Source: Pantoea sp. SOD02
Lineage (GTDB): Bacteria > Pseudomonadota > Gammaproteobacteria > Enterobacterales > Enterobacteriaceae
NCBI RefSeq assembly: GCF_024707505.1
Contig: NZ_CP102605.1
Coordinates: 620,001 to 684,000 of the forward strand
Length of the DNA stretch: 64,000 bases
Reading direction: 5' to 3'
Positions 16,603-28,475 of this stretch are shown in pieces. A program made the translations under genes and the position numbers. Below the pieces are notes generated by a model, which was not told where the DNA came from, did no database searches, and saw only the letters and a program-made list of their open reading frames with translations. Numbering within the stretch: position 1 is the first letter of the stretch; the number at the start of each line of letters is the position of its first letter.

Positions 16603-16780
16603 AGCTCGTTACTCCGTCGTGATTTGCGCGGTCAGTAATAACCGCCCATTAATTGTACAAATGATGTGCAATACGAGCCGAAACATAGATGGAAAATTGC
16701 GCGCTTACTCGCAGATTCTGCGCGTGCCAGACGATTTACGTTACACTGACGCCTTTGATCGTTACGTTACCGAGAAATCT

Positions 16781-17467
16781 ATGCGCATCACCATTGAACC
16801 GGCCGATCAGCCGTTTATTCACCGCTTATTAGGTGAAGAGATTGAGAGTATTGACACCGCATCCACCAATGCCACGTTATTACAGCAGGCGCTGCACAGC
16901 GCACGTCAGCAGAAGGATCACGAAGCCGATCTCGACTGGAGGCGCAACGCGCTGTTTCTGCTGCTGTTTGTGTTTTTATATGCCGCGCTGGGTGCGTCAT
17001 TAACATTGGATCTCACGCCGCAGGCATCCAGCCATAAAAGTCTCGCTTATGCGTTGGAAGCGGTGCCGGTACTGATCGCCTTCTCCGGTTTATTTGTCTC
17101 GCTGCTCTACGTATTTCTCACCCGCAGTGGCGCACGTCGTTTGCGTAATTGGGAACAGGGAATTTTTGTGCTAGAGAAATACAGCGGCGCGAATTTCAGT
17201 CGGCAAATTAATGAAATGGGTTCACGCGCCACCGATTATTCGCAGTCGGCAATTAACGTTGCGCTGGCGCTGTTTATTTGTGTGACTTGGGTGGTGATGT
17301 ATAACTATTTCACCTTCACCACCAGCGGCGTGATTGGCAGCGTGATTTCGTTATTCATCACCACCATGACCTACGTGATTCTGGATATTCAGCTGCTTAA
17401 ATCAAATTCATCCATCGCCATTGATGAACCGCTGATTCCGGCTGAAGACGAGAAAGAGAAGCCTTAA
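16781..17467 (+). CDS. Predicted four-helix inner-membrane protein of unknown family
   Basis: About 228 residues from ATG 16781 (GAGAAATCT upstream). The N-terminal 50 residues are polar and helical (LGEEIESIDTASTNATLLQQ). Hydrophobic segments lie near 58-80 (NALFLLLFVFLYAALGASL), 95-117, 163-183 (SAINVALALFICVTWVVMY) and 190-210, and the tail is acidic (AEDEKEKP). Two pairs of helices flank a cytosolic loop with WEQGIFVLEKYSGANFS. I do not recognise the family. No operon partner; the hairpin repeat at 17477-17500 follows. Confidence 0.65.
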   Translation: MRITIEPADQPFIHRLLGEEIESIDTASTNATLLQQALHSARQQKDHEADLDWRRNALFLLLFVFLYAALGASLTLDLTPQASSHKSLAYALEAVPVLIAFSGLFVSLLYVFLTRSGARRLRNWEQGIFVLEKYSGANFSRQINEMGSRATDYSQSAINVALALFICVTWVVMYNYFTFTTSGVIGSVISLFITTMTYVILDIQLLKSNSSIAIDEPLIPAEDEKEKP

Positions 17468-17476
17468 AGATCTTGT

Positions 17477-17500
17477 AGGTGCGACATCCTTGTCGCACCT
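17477..17500. repeat. Perfect inverted repeat, possible shared terminator
   Basis: AGGTGCGACA/TGTCGCACCT around TCCT, in the 40-base gap between two convergent genes. Related in style to the window's repeat family but with different arms. Confidence 0.7.
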
Positions 17501-17507
17501 AATATGG

Positions 17508-20466
<2,959 letters not shown>

Positions 20467-20583
20467 GGTTTTCTTCCATTGCCAGAGGGAATTCAGTCCG
20501 TCAGAGGCGAACTAATCGCGGCAATGTTAGAAAATCGCTTCGGCAATGTCACGAAGTCACAATATGTTATAACCAGTCGATAA

Positions 20584-21354
20584 TTACAAAAATGTCACAC
20601 CGCGTGACATCTCACTGACATTATTCACCACCAGCTTCCTACCTATTGATTCGAGAATAAAAATAACCGGAACCTGAGTGGTAATGTCATATTCGTCATC
20701 AATCAAAATACGGGATACATGATAGGGAACAATAAAGTCAGCGAGTTTTGCCAGAGTTGAATCCGGGTTACAGGTTATCGCAATCACTTTGCAATGGTGA
20801 ATGACAAATTGTCTGGCAAGCTTCACTATTTCGGGTGTTTCACCAGAGACAGAAAGCACAATAGCCACTGAACTCTGCACCATGTCCGAGCTCACCGGAT
20901 AATAGGGATCGTCAATGTGATTACTGAACTTGCCCATGTTAGAGAAGAAACGGGCGCCGTACCTGCCAAGCGTGCCAGAGCTGCCTGCGCCGGCAAAGAA
21001 CACCCGTTCTGCATCACGAATGTATTCTGCCGCCTGACTAATCATCTCATCAAACTCATCGTTTCTGATGCTTTTAAAAAAGGTTAATATTTCCTCAGCG
21101 CCATGAGGAATAAGTAATGTGCTATTTCTGTTCAGGTGCAACTTCATACTGGCTTTGAGTTCTGAGTAACCCTTGAAATCCATTTTTTTACAGAATCTCA
21201 GAACAGTTGCGGTAGACACACCTGAATTATCGGCAAGCTCTCTTATCGTCATATAAATGACCGCGTTAATATTTTTTATAATATAATTGTGCACGCTGCT
21301 TTCGAGGGCATTTAAAGTAGATAGCTTTCTGGCGTCAAACATATATTTAAACAT
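20584..21354 (-). CDS. RpiR/MurR family regulator of the beta-glucoside operon
   Basis: 256 residues: an N-terminal RpiR HTH (MTIRELADNSGVSTATVLRFCKKM near 35-58, partly quoted) and a C-terminal SIS sugar-phosphate-binding domain (RVFFAGAGSSGTLG near 118, VLSVSGETPEIVKL near 170). Such proteins sense a phosphosugar and usually repress the adjacent uptake genes. Two 19-base palindromes of the same form lie upstream of this gene and at its own 3' end, before the PTS gene, which suggests both autoregulation and control of the PTS/GH1 genes. Confidence 0.88.
   Translation of the reverse strand: MFKYMFDARKLSTLNALESSVHNYIIKNINAVIYMTIRELADNSGVSTATVLRFCKKMDFKGYSELKASMKLHLNRNSTLLIPHGAEEILTFFKSIRNDEFDEMISQAAEYIRDAERVFFAGAGSSGTLGRYGARFFSNMGKFSNHIDDPYYPVSSDMVQSSVAIVLSVSGETPEIVKLARQFVIHHCKVIAITCNPDSTLAKLADFIVPYHVSRILIDDEYDITTQVPVIFILESIGRKLVVNNVSEMSRGVTFL
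20592..20610. promoter_or_regulatory. Candidate RpiR operator before the PTS operon
   Basis: ATGTCACACCGCGTGACAT: seven-base perfect arms ATGTCAC/GTGACAT. It overlaps the last codons of the RpiR gene and has the same length and arms as the site at 21382-21400. Confidence 0.6.
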
Positions 21355-21380
21355 CCAATTAGGCGATTTATGACACTAAT

Positions 21381-21401
21381 CATGTCACAAACTGTGACAT
21401 G
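21381..21401. promoter_or_regulatory. Candidate RpiR operator before the rpiR gene
   Basis: Perfect inverted repeat CATGTCACA-AAC-TGTGACATG, 27 bases upstream of the RpiR start. The half-site order (TCACA then TGTGA) is opposite to a CRP site. Confidence 0.65.
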
Positions 21402-21506
21402 CAGGGGATGATTAAGGTGAAAATAGGCTAAGTGTTTAAAAAGAAATGTTGTTAATTGTGATAGCTCGCACATTTTGGCGGGATGCTTGTCAGTTAAACG
21501 TGAATC

Positions 21507-21574
21507 GGTCGCCATAAATGGCGACCCTACAATTCTTATACGAGGTTTTCGTAGGGTGCGCATTCATGCGCACC
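21507..21574. repeat. Two interspersed inverted repeats facing each other
   Basis: 21507-21526 has arms GGTCGCCAT/ATGGCGACC around AA; 21555-21574 has GGTGCGCAT/ATGCGCACC around TC. The pair lies in the 310-base gap between the RpiR promoter and the unknown exported protein; apart from these and the operator I see nothing else in that gap. Confidence 0.85.
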
Positions 21575-21663
21575 TTTTTACATTTGTTTTTTTTCACTTA
21601 CGTGATCGTTGTTATGCTGCAAATTAACAGGCTCACCAGTAAATCGCTGAACCTGTCGGCTGG

Positions 21664-23076
21664 TTAACGTATTACACTGACATTTTCCAGTTTCACCGGG
21701 TTTTCAGGTTTATCACCGATTTGCATAGCGACCGGGACAAAGATGTTGAGATCTTTTAGCCAGGCGAGTTTGTCACTGCCTGCCAGTTGACCTTTTGTCG
21801 TTGAATGACATTGAACCAGAAGATATTTTCCACTGAACTCAGCAGCAATGTTCTGAGCATCTCCTTCAGCAGTTACGGCACAACTTAGTGTTGAAGCAGT
21901 GACTTTCTTCTCGGAATCAATATCATTCCATTTCGCCTGATATTGTTGATTCTTCACTAACGGGAAACGCAGATCTGTGTGTAATTCGTTGAGCAGAGAA
22001 GCACCACTACTGATGGACATAGTAAATTTAAGCTGTAATTGGTTTGCCAGAGTTAAACGTTGCACCGTCCAGATACCATAATCTTCCAGCTTACGTATAA
22101 AACCATCTGGTTGAGCATCCAACTGCACTTTTACCTTCCCCAACGCGCTGACTTCGGTATAACGGACCTGTTTGAAGCGCGGAAGCGCCCAAGGTGTTAT
22201 CAATGATTGCGCCTGGCGGTCAACTGCAGCAGAGAGTGGGTATTTATTCAGCCACTGCGAATTATTATTACTGAGATCGGGCATTGAAGGCCCCAGCACC
22301 GTTGAAGCTGGCTTATTAGCAGCAGATATAAAGTGCCCTCTTCCTTTGAACGTTTTTCCTGCGGGCAACTGGCAGAACTGATCGAAGCGTTGCGCCATTT
22401 GGCTATCAATTTTGAAGCTACTTTTGCGGCGTACGATATCAGCCGTAATAAGTGAGTCCGTAACGCGTCCCTCACTGTCGAAGTTCATTGCAGCGACAGC
22501 GTCACCTTGATGGGTTTCACAGTTATATAAGTAGTGTTCAATCTTAAATTCAAGCGGCGCATCGTAGGGAGGTTCCCAGGTGATATCTGCAATGTCATAT
22601 CCCATGCGCACCGATAAGGTGTCACCAATACGCTGAATACTATTAACATCGACAAGATCGGTAATCCCGGAAGAGGACGTTGCTGATAATTTTTCCCACC
22701 GTGATTCTTTTATCGGAAGCTGGCAAACCGTACGAATATCCTCTGCGGTCATCTGCGGATCATCTTGTGCAGGTGCATAACGGAGGTAGCTGTTGCCGTA
22801 ATAGCGAGCTTTGGTTAAACCCTCATCATTCAGCAAGTCTTTGTACAGAAGCTGAGCCTTACCCCGTTTACAATCAACGAAACGCCATTGCTGAGCTGTT
22901 TTTCCGTTACTGAAGTTTAAAGAGACCATGAAATTCACACGATCCTGGATTCGGGTTATCGACAAAGGGTTAGTTTCACCACCGATCAATGCAGGCTGCT
23001 CAAGAGCCTGAACCTGAGAAAACGGCAAGAAAGACAGAAAAAAAAGTGGTCGTATTAGAGCGCGTGCACAATACAT
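21664..23076 (-). CDS. Exported protein of unknown function
   Basis: 470 residues from ATG 23076, which has AAGGA seven bases upstream; a longer frame from 23130 is unlikely. Residues 1-24 (MYCARALIRPLFFLSFLPFS...) look like a Sec signal peptide cleaved after VQA. The remainder is mostly polar with beta-type alternation and scattered Cys (FVDCKRG, IRTVCQL, YNCETHQ, FDQFCQLP), suggesting disulfides in the periplasm. Repeated units resembling 'FVDC..K..LLYKD' and 'YNCETHQGDAVAAMNFD' hint at two related modules around 65 and 190. I do not recognise the family. Confidence 0.6.
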   Translation of the reverse strand: MYCARALIRPLFFLSFLPFSQVQALEQPALIGGETNPLSITRIQDRVNFMVSLNFSNGKTAQQWRFVDCKRGKAQLLYKDLLNDEGLTKARYYGNSYLRYAPAQDDPQMTAEDIRTVCQLPIKESRWEKLSATSSSGITDLVDVNSIQRIGDTLSVRMGYDIADITWEPPYDAPLEFKIEHYLYNCETHQGDAVAAMNFDSEGRVTDSLITADIVRRKSSFKIDSQMAQRFDQFCQLPAGKTFKGRGHFISAANKPASTVLGPSMPDLSNNNSQWLNKYPLSAAVDRQAQSLITPWALPRFKQVRYTEVSALGKVKVQLDAQPDGFIRKLEDYGIWTVQRLTLANQLQLKFTMSISSGASLLNELHTDLRFPLVKNQQYQAKWNDIDSEKKVTASTLSCAVTAEGDAQNIAAEFSGKYLLVQCHSTTKGQLAGSDKLAWLKDLNIFVPVAMQIGDKPENPVKLENVSVIR

Positions 23077-23201
23077 ACATGTTCCTTCATATATTGATAA
23101 AGAAACGTAGGTATCGGCATCGAGGAACAAATTGTTAGTCAGCGGATAGAGTGAGTTTTTCGAAAGCGGTCTAAAGCGAATGCTTCAAATTACAGAGATC
23201 A

Positions 23202-23684
23202 TTAGATTTCAAGTGCAACAAGGATTGCGGCTTCCATTTTCTCCGGAGTGGTGATCGGCGCAAAACGCTTGAGCGGTTTGCCATCACGTCCGATGAGAAA
23301 CTTAGTAAAGTTCCATTTGATCCGCCCGCCCAGCACGCCGGGCAATTCTTCTTTTAGATAGCGAAATAGCGGATGCGTTGCGGCGCCGTTAACCTCCACT
23401 TTCTCAAACATCGGAAAGCTCACACCGTAGTTAATTTGGCAGGTCTGAGCGATATCATCGGCGCTGCCGGGTTCCTGCTTACCGAACTGGTTGCAGGGGA
23501 AACCCAGGATCATCAACCCCTGAGCGGCGTACTTTCTGTAAAGCGCTTCAAGGCCGGCGTATTGTGGCGTGAATCCACAATGGCTGGCGGTGTTAACCAC
23601 CAGAACCAGCTTGCCGGCGAAATCGGCCATAGCGATGGGCTGGCCACGCAGGCTGATGGCATTGAGTTGATGAAAGGTGGTCAT
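23202..23684 (-). CDS. Glutathione/thioredoxin peroxidase (GPx family)
   Basis: 160 residues from ATG 23684 (AGGA seven bases upstream); a start at 23729 adds an unlike extension. The peroxidatic Cys is in VNTASHCGFTPQYAGLE (near 36), the second conserved block is LGFPCNQFGKQEPGS (near 70), and WNFTKFLIGRDG (near 130) completes the GPx signature. It reduces peroxides in the cytoplasm. Similar to BtuE of E. coli but shorter and a distinct paralogue. It follows the LacI gene at 23748 in the same direction. Confidence 0.9.
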   Translation of the reverse strand: MTTFHQLNAISLRGQPIAMADFAGKLVLVVNTASHCGFTPQYAGLEALYRKYAAQGLMILGFPCNQFGKQEPGSADDIAQTCQINYGVSFPMFEKVEVNGAATHPLFRYLKEELPGVLGGRIKWNFTKFLIGRDGKPLKRFAPITTPEKMEAAILVALEI

Positions 23685-23747
23685 GTCAGAATCCTCAGAG
23701 CAATAGCGGTTTGGCGTCGATATTGCCACTTAGCAATCGCTAGTGCC

Positions 23748-24761
23748 TCAAATATTGAACGGCGTGACGACAATAACGCGTGATGATGCCGTTTCATCTT
23801 CGGCTTCGGGCAAAAAGCCGTGAAAACGCAGGATTGCTTTAAACGCCGATCGCGCATCTTCATGAAGATCATGGTCAATCACCGCATCCATCTCTTCAGC
23901 AGCCAGTAGCCGGCGATTTTCTTCATCCAGATCATGGCCAATGAAAACGATTAACTCGCGGTTCATCGCTGAAAAAGCCTGCAAAATGGCACTATTTCCG
24001 CCCCCCACGCTGTAAATAGATTGGATTGAGGGATCCTGTTCCAGCGCTGTGCACATCTGCGTAAAAGTGAGTGAATCAATACCGTAACCTTCACTGACAG
24101 CTTTAATCTGCAAATACGGCGCTCGCTGACTTAACGCCTGAATGAAGCCCTCCATTCGCTGCTCTTCTCCACGAAAACCCGTGCTGCTAATCACAACGGC
24201 GACCGTTTGCACGGCAGCAGGCAGCCACCGCGACATCAGCCAGGCCGCCGTTCGACCGGCACCTTCATTATCCATGCCGACATACCTGATGCGCTCGCTG
24301 GACGGTAAATCAGTAACGAGCGTTACCACCGGAACATTGAGCGCCGCCAGCTCCGCAATCGTACTCTGCAGCAAAGGGTGATCGCTTGCTTTGAGCAGCA
24401 CGCCATAACTGTCATTGCCACAGCGGCGCAGCTCACGCTGCAGCTCTTCAGGCGAGATTTCTTCAAAAATGTGGCAACGCAACGTCAGTCGGAAAGGTGC
24501 GAAGCTGTTGATTTGACTAAGCAGCGCCGCCAGCACTAACGAACTGAATCGTTCTGGTGCATGCATGACCAGATCGATCGGTAGCGTGCGACCGCTTGCC
24601 AGGCTGGCGCGTTGTTGTAATTCCAGGTCGCGGATCGCCTGAGCAATGCGTCGGGCAGTGCGTGGACTCACACTGCCGCGCTGATGCAATGCTCTGTCGA
24701 CCGTGGCTTTGCTGACGCCAGACTGTGCCGCGATTTGCTTAATGGAGAATGACCTTGCCAT
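23748..24761 (-). CDS. LacI family transcriptional regulator
   Basis: 337 residues. N-terminal HTH: FSIKQIAAQSGVSKATVDRAL, then the hinge RRIAQAIRDLELQQ. The ligand-binding half shows VLLKASDHPLLQ, RIRYVGMDNEGAGRTAAW and VFIGHDLDEENRRLL, the type linked to sugar-like or polyol ligands. Start at 24761. It is divergent from an SDR/PhyH gene pair 114 bases away; LacI proteins usually repress such a neighbour. GACCTT repeats in the gap may be the operator. Confidence 0.88.
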   Translation of the reverse strand: MARSFSIKQIAAQSGVSKATVDRALHQRGSVSPRTARRIAQAIRDLELQQRASLASGRTLPIDLVMHAPERFSSLVLAALLSQINSFAPFRLTLRCHIFEEISPEELQRELRRCGNDSYGVLLKASDHPLLQSTIAELAALNVPVVTLVTDLPSSERIRYVGMDNEGAGRTAAWLMSRWLPAAVQTVAVVISSTGFRGEEQRMEGFIQALSQRAPYLQIKAVSEGYGIDSLTFTQMCTALEQDPSIQSIYSVGGGNSAILQAFSAMNRELIVFIGHDLDEENRRLLAAEEMDAVIDHDLHEDARSAFKAILRFHGFLPEAEDETASSRVIVVTPFNI

Positions 24762-24825
24762 AAGTTGAGGTCTTTTTGAGGTTATGTGGCCGTATTGTTA
24801 ATCGAATGTAATTGCTAAGGTCATT
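24748..24825. promoter_or_regulatory. Inverted and direct GACCTT repeats in the LacI/SDR divergent gap
   Basis: AATGACCTT at 24748-24756 and AAGGTCATT at 24817-24825 form a perfect nine-base inverted pair, with a third GACCTT at 24841. The left copy lies in the first codons of the LacI gene. Candidate looping operator; speculative. Confidence 0.35.
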
Positions 24826-24875
24826 GTGAGCAAGCAGACAGACCTTACCTCACCCAAAATAACAAAGGACAACCA

Positions 24876-25706
24876 ATGAGCCTGAGTGAAAGCAGCAGAT
24901 TTAAAAACAAAGTGTACGTCGTGACCGGCGGAACACAGGGATTAGGCGCAGCCGTTGCCAGTCTTCTGGCAATTCGCGGAGCCCGTGGCATTGTGATTTG
25001 CGGTCGTAACGTTAAAGCCGGACACGAACAGGTGGATATCCTCAGCCAAACTGGTTGTGAAGTGATATTTGTTGAAGCGGATATCAGCTCGCCAGAAGCC
25101 TGCGAAAACGTGGTGGCGACCGCAGAAACGGCGTTTGGAACCCTGCACGGGCTGGTGAACTGCGCAGGCATGTCCGATCGCGGCACCATCCTCAACACTT
25201 CCCCGGAATTGTTTGATGCGATTATGGCCGTCAACGTTCGCGCGCCTTTTTTCCTGATGCAGGCAGCGATCAAACTGATGATTGCCAAAGGCATTGAAGG
25301 CAGCATCGTCAATATCATCACCATGACTTCCCACGGCGGCCAGAGCTTCTTAACGGCATACGCCGCATCCAAAGGTGCGCTGGTCACGTTGACCAAAAAT
25401 GTAGCCTTCAGCGCCATGCGCAATCGCATCCGGGTAAACGGTCTGAATATTGGCTGGATGGATACGCCACACGAGCACGACATCCAGCGGCAATATCATG
25501 ACGCTGATGAAAACTGGCTTCGCAACGCTGAGCAGGCGCAGCCTTTTGGTCGCCTGCTGAAACCCGCCGAAGTCGCGCGTGGCGTCGCATTTCTCCTTTC
25601 TGAGGAGTCAGGAATGATGACGGGTGCGGTGATCGATTTCGATCAAAGTGTGGTTGGTTGTGGTGATAACGGTGGCTTCCAGCCATCACATGCTCTGACT
25701 CTGTGA
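24876..25706 (+). CDS. Short-chain dehydrogenase/reductase of the LacI-controlled pair
   Basis: 276 residues. Cofactor motif VTGGTQGLGAAVAS near residue 15; NCAGMSD near 100; NIITMTSHGG with Ser near 150; YAASKGAL with Tyr/Lys near 166; then VRVNGLNIGWMDTP-like RIRVNGLNIGWMDTPHEHD. Classical cytoplasmic SDR, most likely acting on a polyol or sugar-derived alcohol. It is followed after nine bases by a PhyH-type dioxygenase, so the two act in one pathway, and a LacI repressor is divergent. Substrate not known. Confidence 0.88.
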   Translation: MSLSESSRFKNKVYVVTGGTQGLGAAVASLLAIRGARGIVICGRNVKAGHEQVDILSQTGCEVIFVEADISSPEACENVVATAETAFGTLHGLVNCAGMSDRGTILNTSPELFDAIMAVNVRAPFFLMQAAIKLMIAKGIEGSIVNIITMTSHGGQSFLTAYAASKGALVTLTKNVAFSAMRNRIRVNGLNIGWMDTPHEHDIQRQYHDADENWLRNAEQAQPFGRLLKPAEVARGVAFLLSEESGMMTGAVIDFDQSVVGCGDNGGFQPSHALTL

Positions 25707-25715
25707 GGCAAAAAA

Positions 25716-26858
25716 ATGAAGAATATCTACATTAATGACAGCCACATTTCTCTCGATGATTTCGCCACGATTTGCGCGCAAACCCTGCGTAAAGACGATT
25801 TCCCGCTGGCACGTTCGGCTGATAAAAATGTGCTTATCTATCATCGTGACGACCTGCTGGCGGCTGCAACAGCAGACCGTCAAAATATGCTGGCTGAACT
25901 GCATCGTGCATTGTCCAGCGGCCCCGGCGTCCTGGTAGTTCAGGGGTTATATGGCGATGTCTCCGCCGTTGATCGCAGCAGTAAAGTCTTTGAGGATATC
26001 CTCGCCAGTGAAGCGACAAACGGCGGCGGTGGCGATCACTTTGCCAAAGCGGGCAGTAACGGGCGTATCTGGAATGCACTGCAAAAAGTGGCGGAGCGGG
26101 ATGCTGATGCCTTCATCGATTACTATAGCAATCCGTTGCTGGCGCTGATTTGTGAAGCCTGGGTTGGGCCTGGATATGAAATTACGGCGCAGGTCAATCA
26201 GGTGCGTCCGGGCGGCAAAGCGCAGCAGCCGCATCGGGATTACCATCTCGGTTTCCAGGTAAATGACGTGGTTGCTCGCTTCCCGCTGCCGTTGCAGATC
26301 CTGTCGCAATATCTAACGCTTCAGGGCGCAGTTGCTCACAGTGATATGCCGATTGAATCAGGTCCGACGCAACTTTTGCCCTGGTCGCAGCAGTATGCCG
26401 AGGGATATCTGGCGTGGCGCGATCCGCGCTTTATTGAGTTCTTCCAGCAGCATGCCATTCAGCTGCCGCTGAAAAAAGGTGATGGGCTGTTCTTCAATCC
26501 GGCTCTGTTCCATGCCGCCGGCAATAATGTCACGCAGGATCACGTACGTACGGCCAATTTGCTGCAGGTCTCATCCGCTTTTGGCAAAACCATGGAGAAA
26601 GTGAATCACGTTAAAGTGATGGAAGCGATTTATCCAACCCTGCTGAGTAAAGATCTGAGCGATGAACAGTTACAGGCAATTGTGGCGGCGAGCGGTGAAG
26701 GCTACTCCTTCCCGACCAATCTGGATACCGATCCACCACTGGGAGGCCTGGTCCCCAAAACACAACAGCAGCTGTTACTGGAAGCATTACAGCAACGTTG
26801 TTCAGCGGAAGAGTTCAGCCGCCAGTTAGACAACCACGAGAGTAAGAGAAAAGCCTAG
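25716..26858 (+). CDS. Phytanoyl-CoA dioxygenase (PhyH) family non-haem iron oxygenase
   Basis: 380 residues. The Fe(II)-binding facial triad is visible: His and Asp in QQPHRDYHLGF (near 170) and the distal His in FFNPALFHAAGNNV (near 262), followed by Arg in DHVRTANLLQ for 2-oxoglutarate. Such enzymes hydroxylate small molecules with 2-oxoglutarate and O2. The gene is coupled to the SDR by a nine-base gap with GAGG upstream. Hydroxylation then oxidation is a logical order, but the substrate is unknown. A long imperfect hairpin follows. Confidence 0.85.
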   Translation: MKNIYINDSHISLDDFATICAQTLRKDDFPLARSADKNVLIYHRDDLLAAATADRQNMLAELHRALSSGPGVLVVQGLYGDVSAVDRSSKVFEDILASEATNGGGGDHFAKAGSNGRIWNALQKVAERDADAFIDYYSNPLLALICEAWVGPGYEITAQVNQVRPGGKAQQPHRDYHLGFQVNDVVARFPLPLQILSQYLTLQGAVAHSDMPIESGPTQLLPWSQQYAEGYLAWRDPRFIEFFQQHAIQLPLKKGDGLFFNPALFHAAGNNVTQDHVRTANLLQVSSAFGKTMEKVNHVKVMEAIYPTLLSKDLSDEQLQAIVAASGEGYSFPTNLDTDPPLGGLVPKTQQQLLLEALQQRCSAEEFSRQLDNHESKRKA

Positions 26859-26873
26859 GCGTGTTTTGCAAAT

Positions 26874-26914
26874 GATATGGCGTAATGCCCTGACGTTGGG
26901 TGTTACGTCATATC
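26874..26914 (+). terminator. Long imperfect hairpin after the PhyH gene
   Basis: GATATGGCGTAA (26874-26885) pairs with TTACGTCATATC (26903-26914) with one mismatch; an inner CCC/GGG extends the stem. No T tract, so termination is uncertain. Confidence 0.45.
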
Positions 26915-26988
26915 GGTGAATATATCTGGTCTGATGAACCGGATTGGCAATAGATCCTGAACCGCTAATCCGGTAAATTTCTAACAAT

Positions 26989-27111
26989 GCAGAGACGCTT
27001 CTTACTGCCGCTATTTATCCGAATGCCCGTCATCCACCTCTTAATGTCAGAGCGGTTATTGACTACTTTCTGGAGGTTTATGGCTCCAGGCCTTACTGGC
27101 TATTCGACTGA
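26989..27111 (+). pseudogene. Remnant of a LysR regulator C-terminus
   Basis: In frame 1, 26989-27111 translates to AETLLTAAIYPNARHPPLNV, then RAVIDYFLEVYG, SRPYWLFD and a TGA. This is the standard end of LysR effector domains (YPxxRxxPLxVRAxIDFL). No HTH or upstream coding is left in 26859-26988. It lies beside the convergent MFS gene whose relatives are often LysR-controlled, so a former regulator is likely. The rest of the 340-base gap holds the hairpin above and nothing else I can name. Confidence 0.6.
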
Positions 27112-27197
27112 CGAATGTCTCCTATGAGCGAAAATCGTATATTCGGCTTTACGCCGAATGCTATGGCAAAGAGCACGCTTGAAAGAATTTAATTGCG

Positions 27198-28397
27198 CTA
27201 GCGCGCGTAGCAATCTTGACGGAATATCACAAACGTCATTGCCACCGCACCAAGCAGTAATAAACCACTCAAGCCGAAAGCACTTTGCCATCCCAGGCTG
27301 TCGAATATCAGACCTCCTGCTGTTGAACCCAGCGCAATGGAGAGTTGGATGACTGCAACCATCAGACCACCACCCGCCTCTGCATCTTCGGGTAGCGTCC
27401 GCGCGATCCATGTCCACCATCCGGTTGGCGCAGCGGTCGCAAGCATTCCCCATAGGCTTAGCAAAACGGCAACAACCCATATGCTGTGTCCGAACACGAG
27501 TAACGTTCCCGCAATCGCAGCCATAAGCAGAGGAATCATGATTAATGTCGGATAAAACCTTGCGTTGAGGAATGTCGAAACAATCATGGTGCCGATAAGA
27601 CCTGCCGCACCTATAGCAAGCAAAATCAACGACAGGCCAGAAGCACTGACTCTGGTCACGTTCTCCAGAAATGGCCGCACGTAGGTAAACAAGGCAAACT
27701 GACCCATAAAGAACAGTCCGCAGGCCAGCAAACCCGTTGCTACGACGGAGACTCTGAACAGACGAAACACCGATCCCTGTGGCTTGCGTTGAGTATCGCT
27801 TTCCATCGAAGGCAGGCTGATGCATTGCCAGATGAACGCCGCTATCGCCAGCGGTACGAGAGATAAAAAGGCACCCCGCCATCCAACGGTCGCCCCGAGA
27901 TAGCTACCCAGCGGTGCCGCCACAACGGTAGCCAATGCGTTCCCGCCGTTAAAAATCGCCAACGCGCGGGGAACATGATGCTGCGGTACCAGCCGAATGG
28001 CCGTCGCCGCCGACATTGACCAGAATCCACCGATGACGATCCCAATCAGCGCCCTCCCCAACATATAAACCGTATAGCTGGCCGCCAGCGCGACAATCAT
28101 TCCTGATACCGCCATCAGAATTGTCAGCCCCAGCAGAAGATATTTACGATTCAGAGCCCCGGCAATGCGGGAAATTGTTAGGCTGGTCAGCACCGCCAGC
28201 GCGCCTGAAATAGCAATTCCCTGTCCTGCCAGTCCCTCCGTGACATGCAATTCGCTGGCAATAGGCGTCAGCAAACTTACCGGCATAAACTCAGAAGCGA
28301 TCAGTACAAAAACGCAGAGCGTCATGGCAAATACGCCGCCCCAATACGCGTGGGTTTTATTGTGTGAAGGTTGAAGACTTACGGTAGACATTATCAA
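27198..28397 (-). CDS. NepI-like MFS efflux transporter
   Basis: 399 residues, twelve predicted helices. FMPVSLLTPIASELHVTEGLAGQ, IGGFWSMSAATAIRLVP and PTGWWTWIARTLPEDAEAGG (each partly quoted) align by eye with E. coli NepI (EFLPVSLLTPMAQDL..., GGFWAMSASLTMRLVP, PVGWSTWITRSL), an inner-membrane exporter of purine ribonucleosides. Same drug/metabolite:H+ antiporter family as PbuE/YdhP; substrate here is inferred. Start at 28397 or at 28391. It precedes, in the same direction, nothing within 80 bases; the hydrolase gene lies upstream. Confidence 0.82.
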   Translation of the reverse strand: MIMSTVSLQPSHNKTHAYWGGVFAMTLCVFVLIASEFMPVSLLTPIASELHVTEGLAGQGIAISGALAVLTSLTISRIAGALNRKYLLLGLTILMAVSGMIVALAASYTVYMLGRALIGIVIGGFWSMSAATAIRLVPQHHVPRALAIFNGGNALATVVAAPLGSYLGATVGWRGAFLSLVPLAIAAFIWQCISLPSMESDTQRKPQGSVFRLFRVSVVATGLLACGLFFMGQFALFTYVRPFLENVTRVSASGLSLILLAIGAAGLIGTMIVSTFLNARFYPTLIMIPLLMAAIAGTLLVFGHSIWVVAVLLSLWGMLATAAPTGWWTWIARTLPEDAEAGGGLMVAVIQLSIALGSTAGGLIFDSLGWQSAFGLSGLLLLGAVAMTFVIFRQDCYAR

Positions 28398-28475
28398 TTC
28401 CCTGCGTTACATCAGACAGGTTAACGCCACCCGAGGATGACAGGTGGCATGATAAATATGCATTATTTCAGTAAT

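Noticed and set aside
21381-21401. CRP site
   Set aside because: The half-sites are in the order TCACA..TGTGA, the reverse of TGTGA-N6-TCACA.
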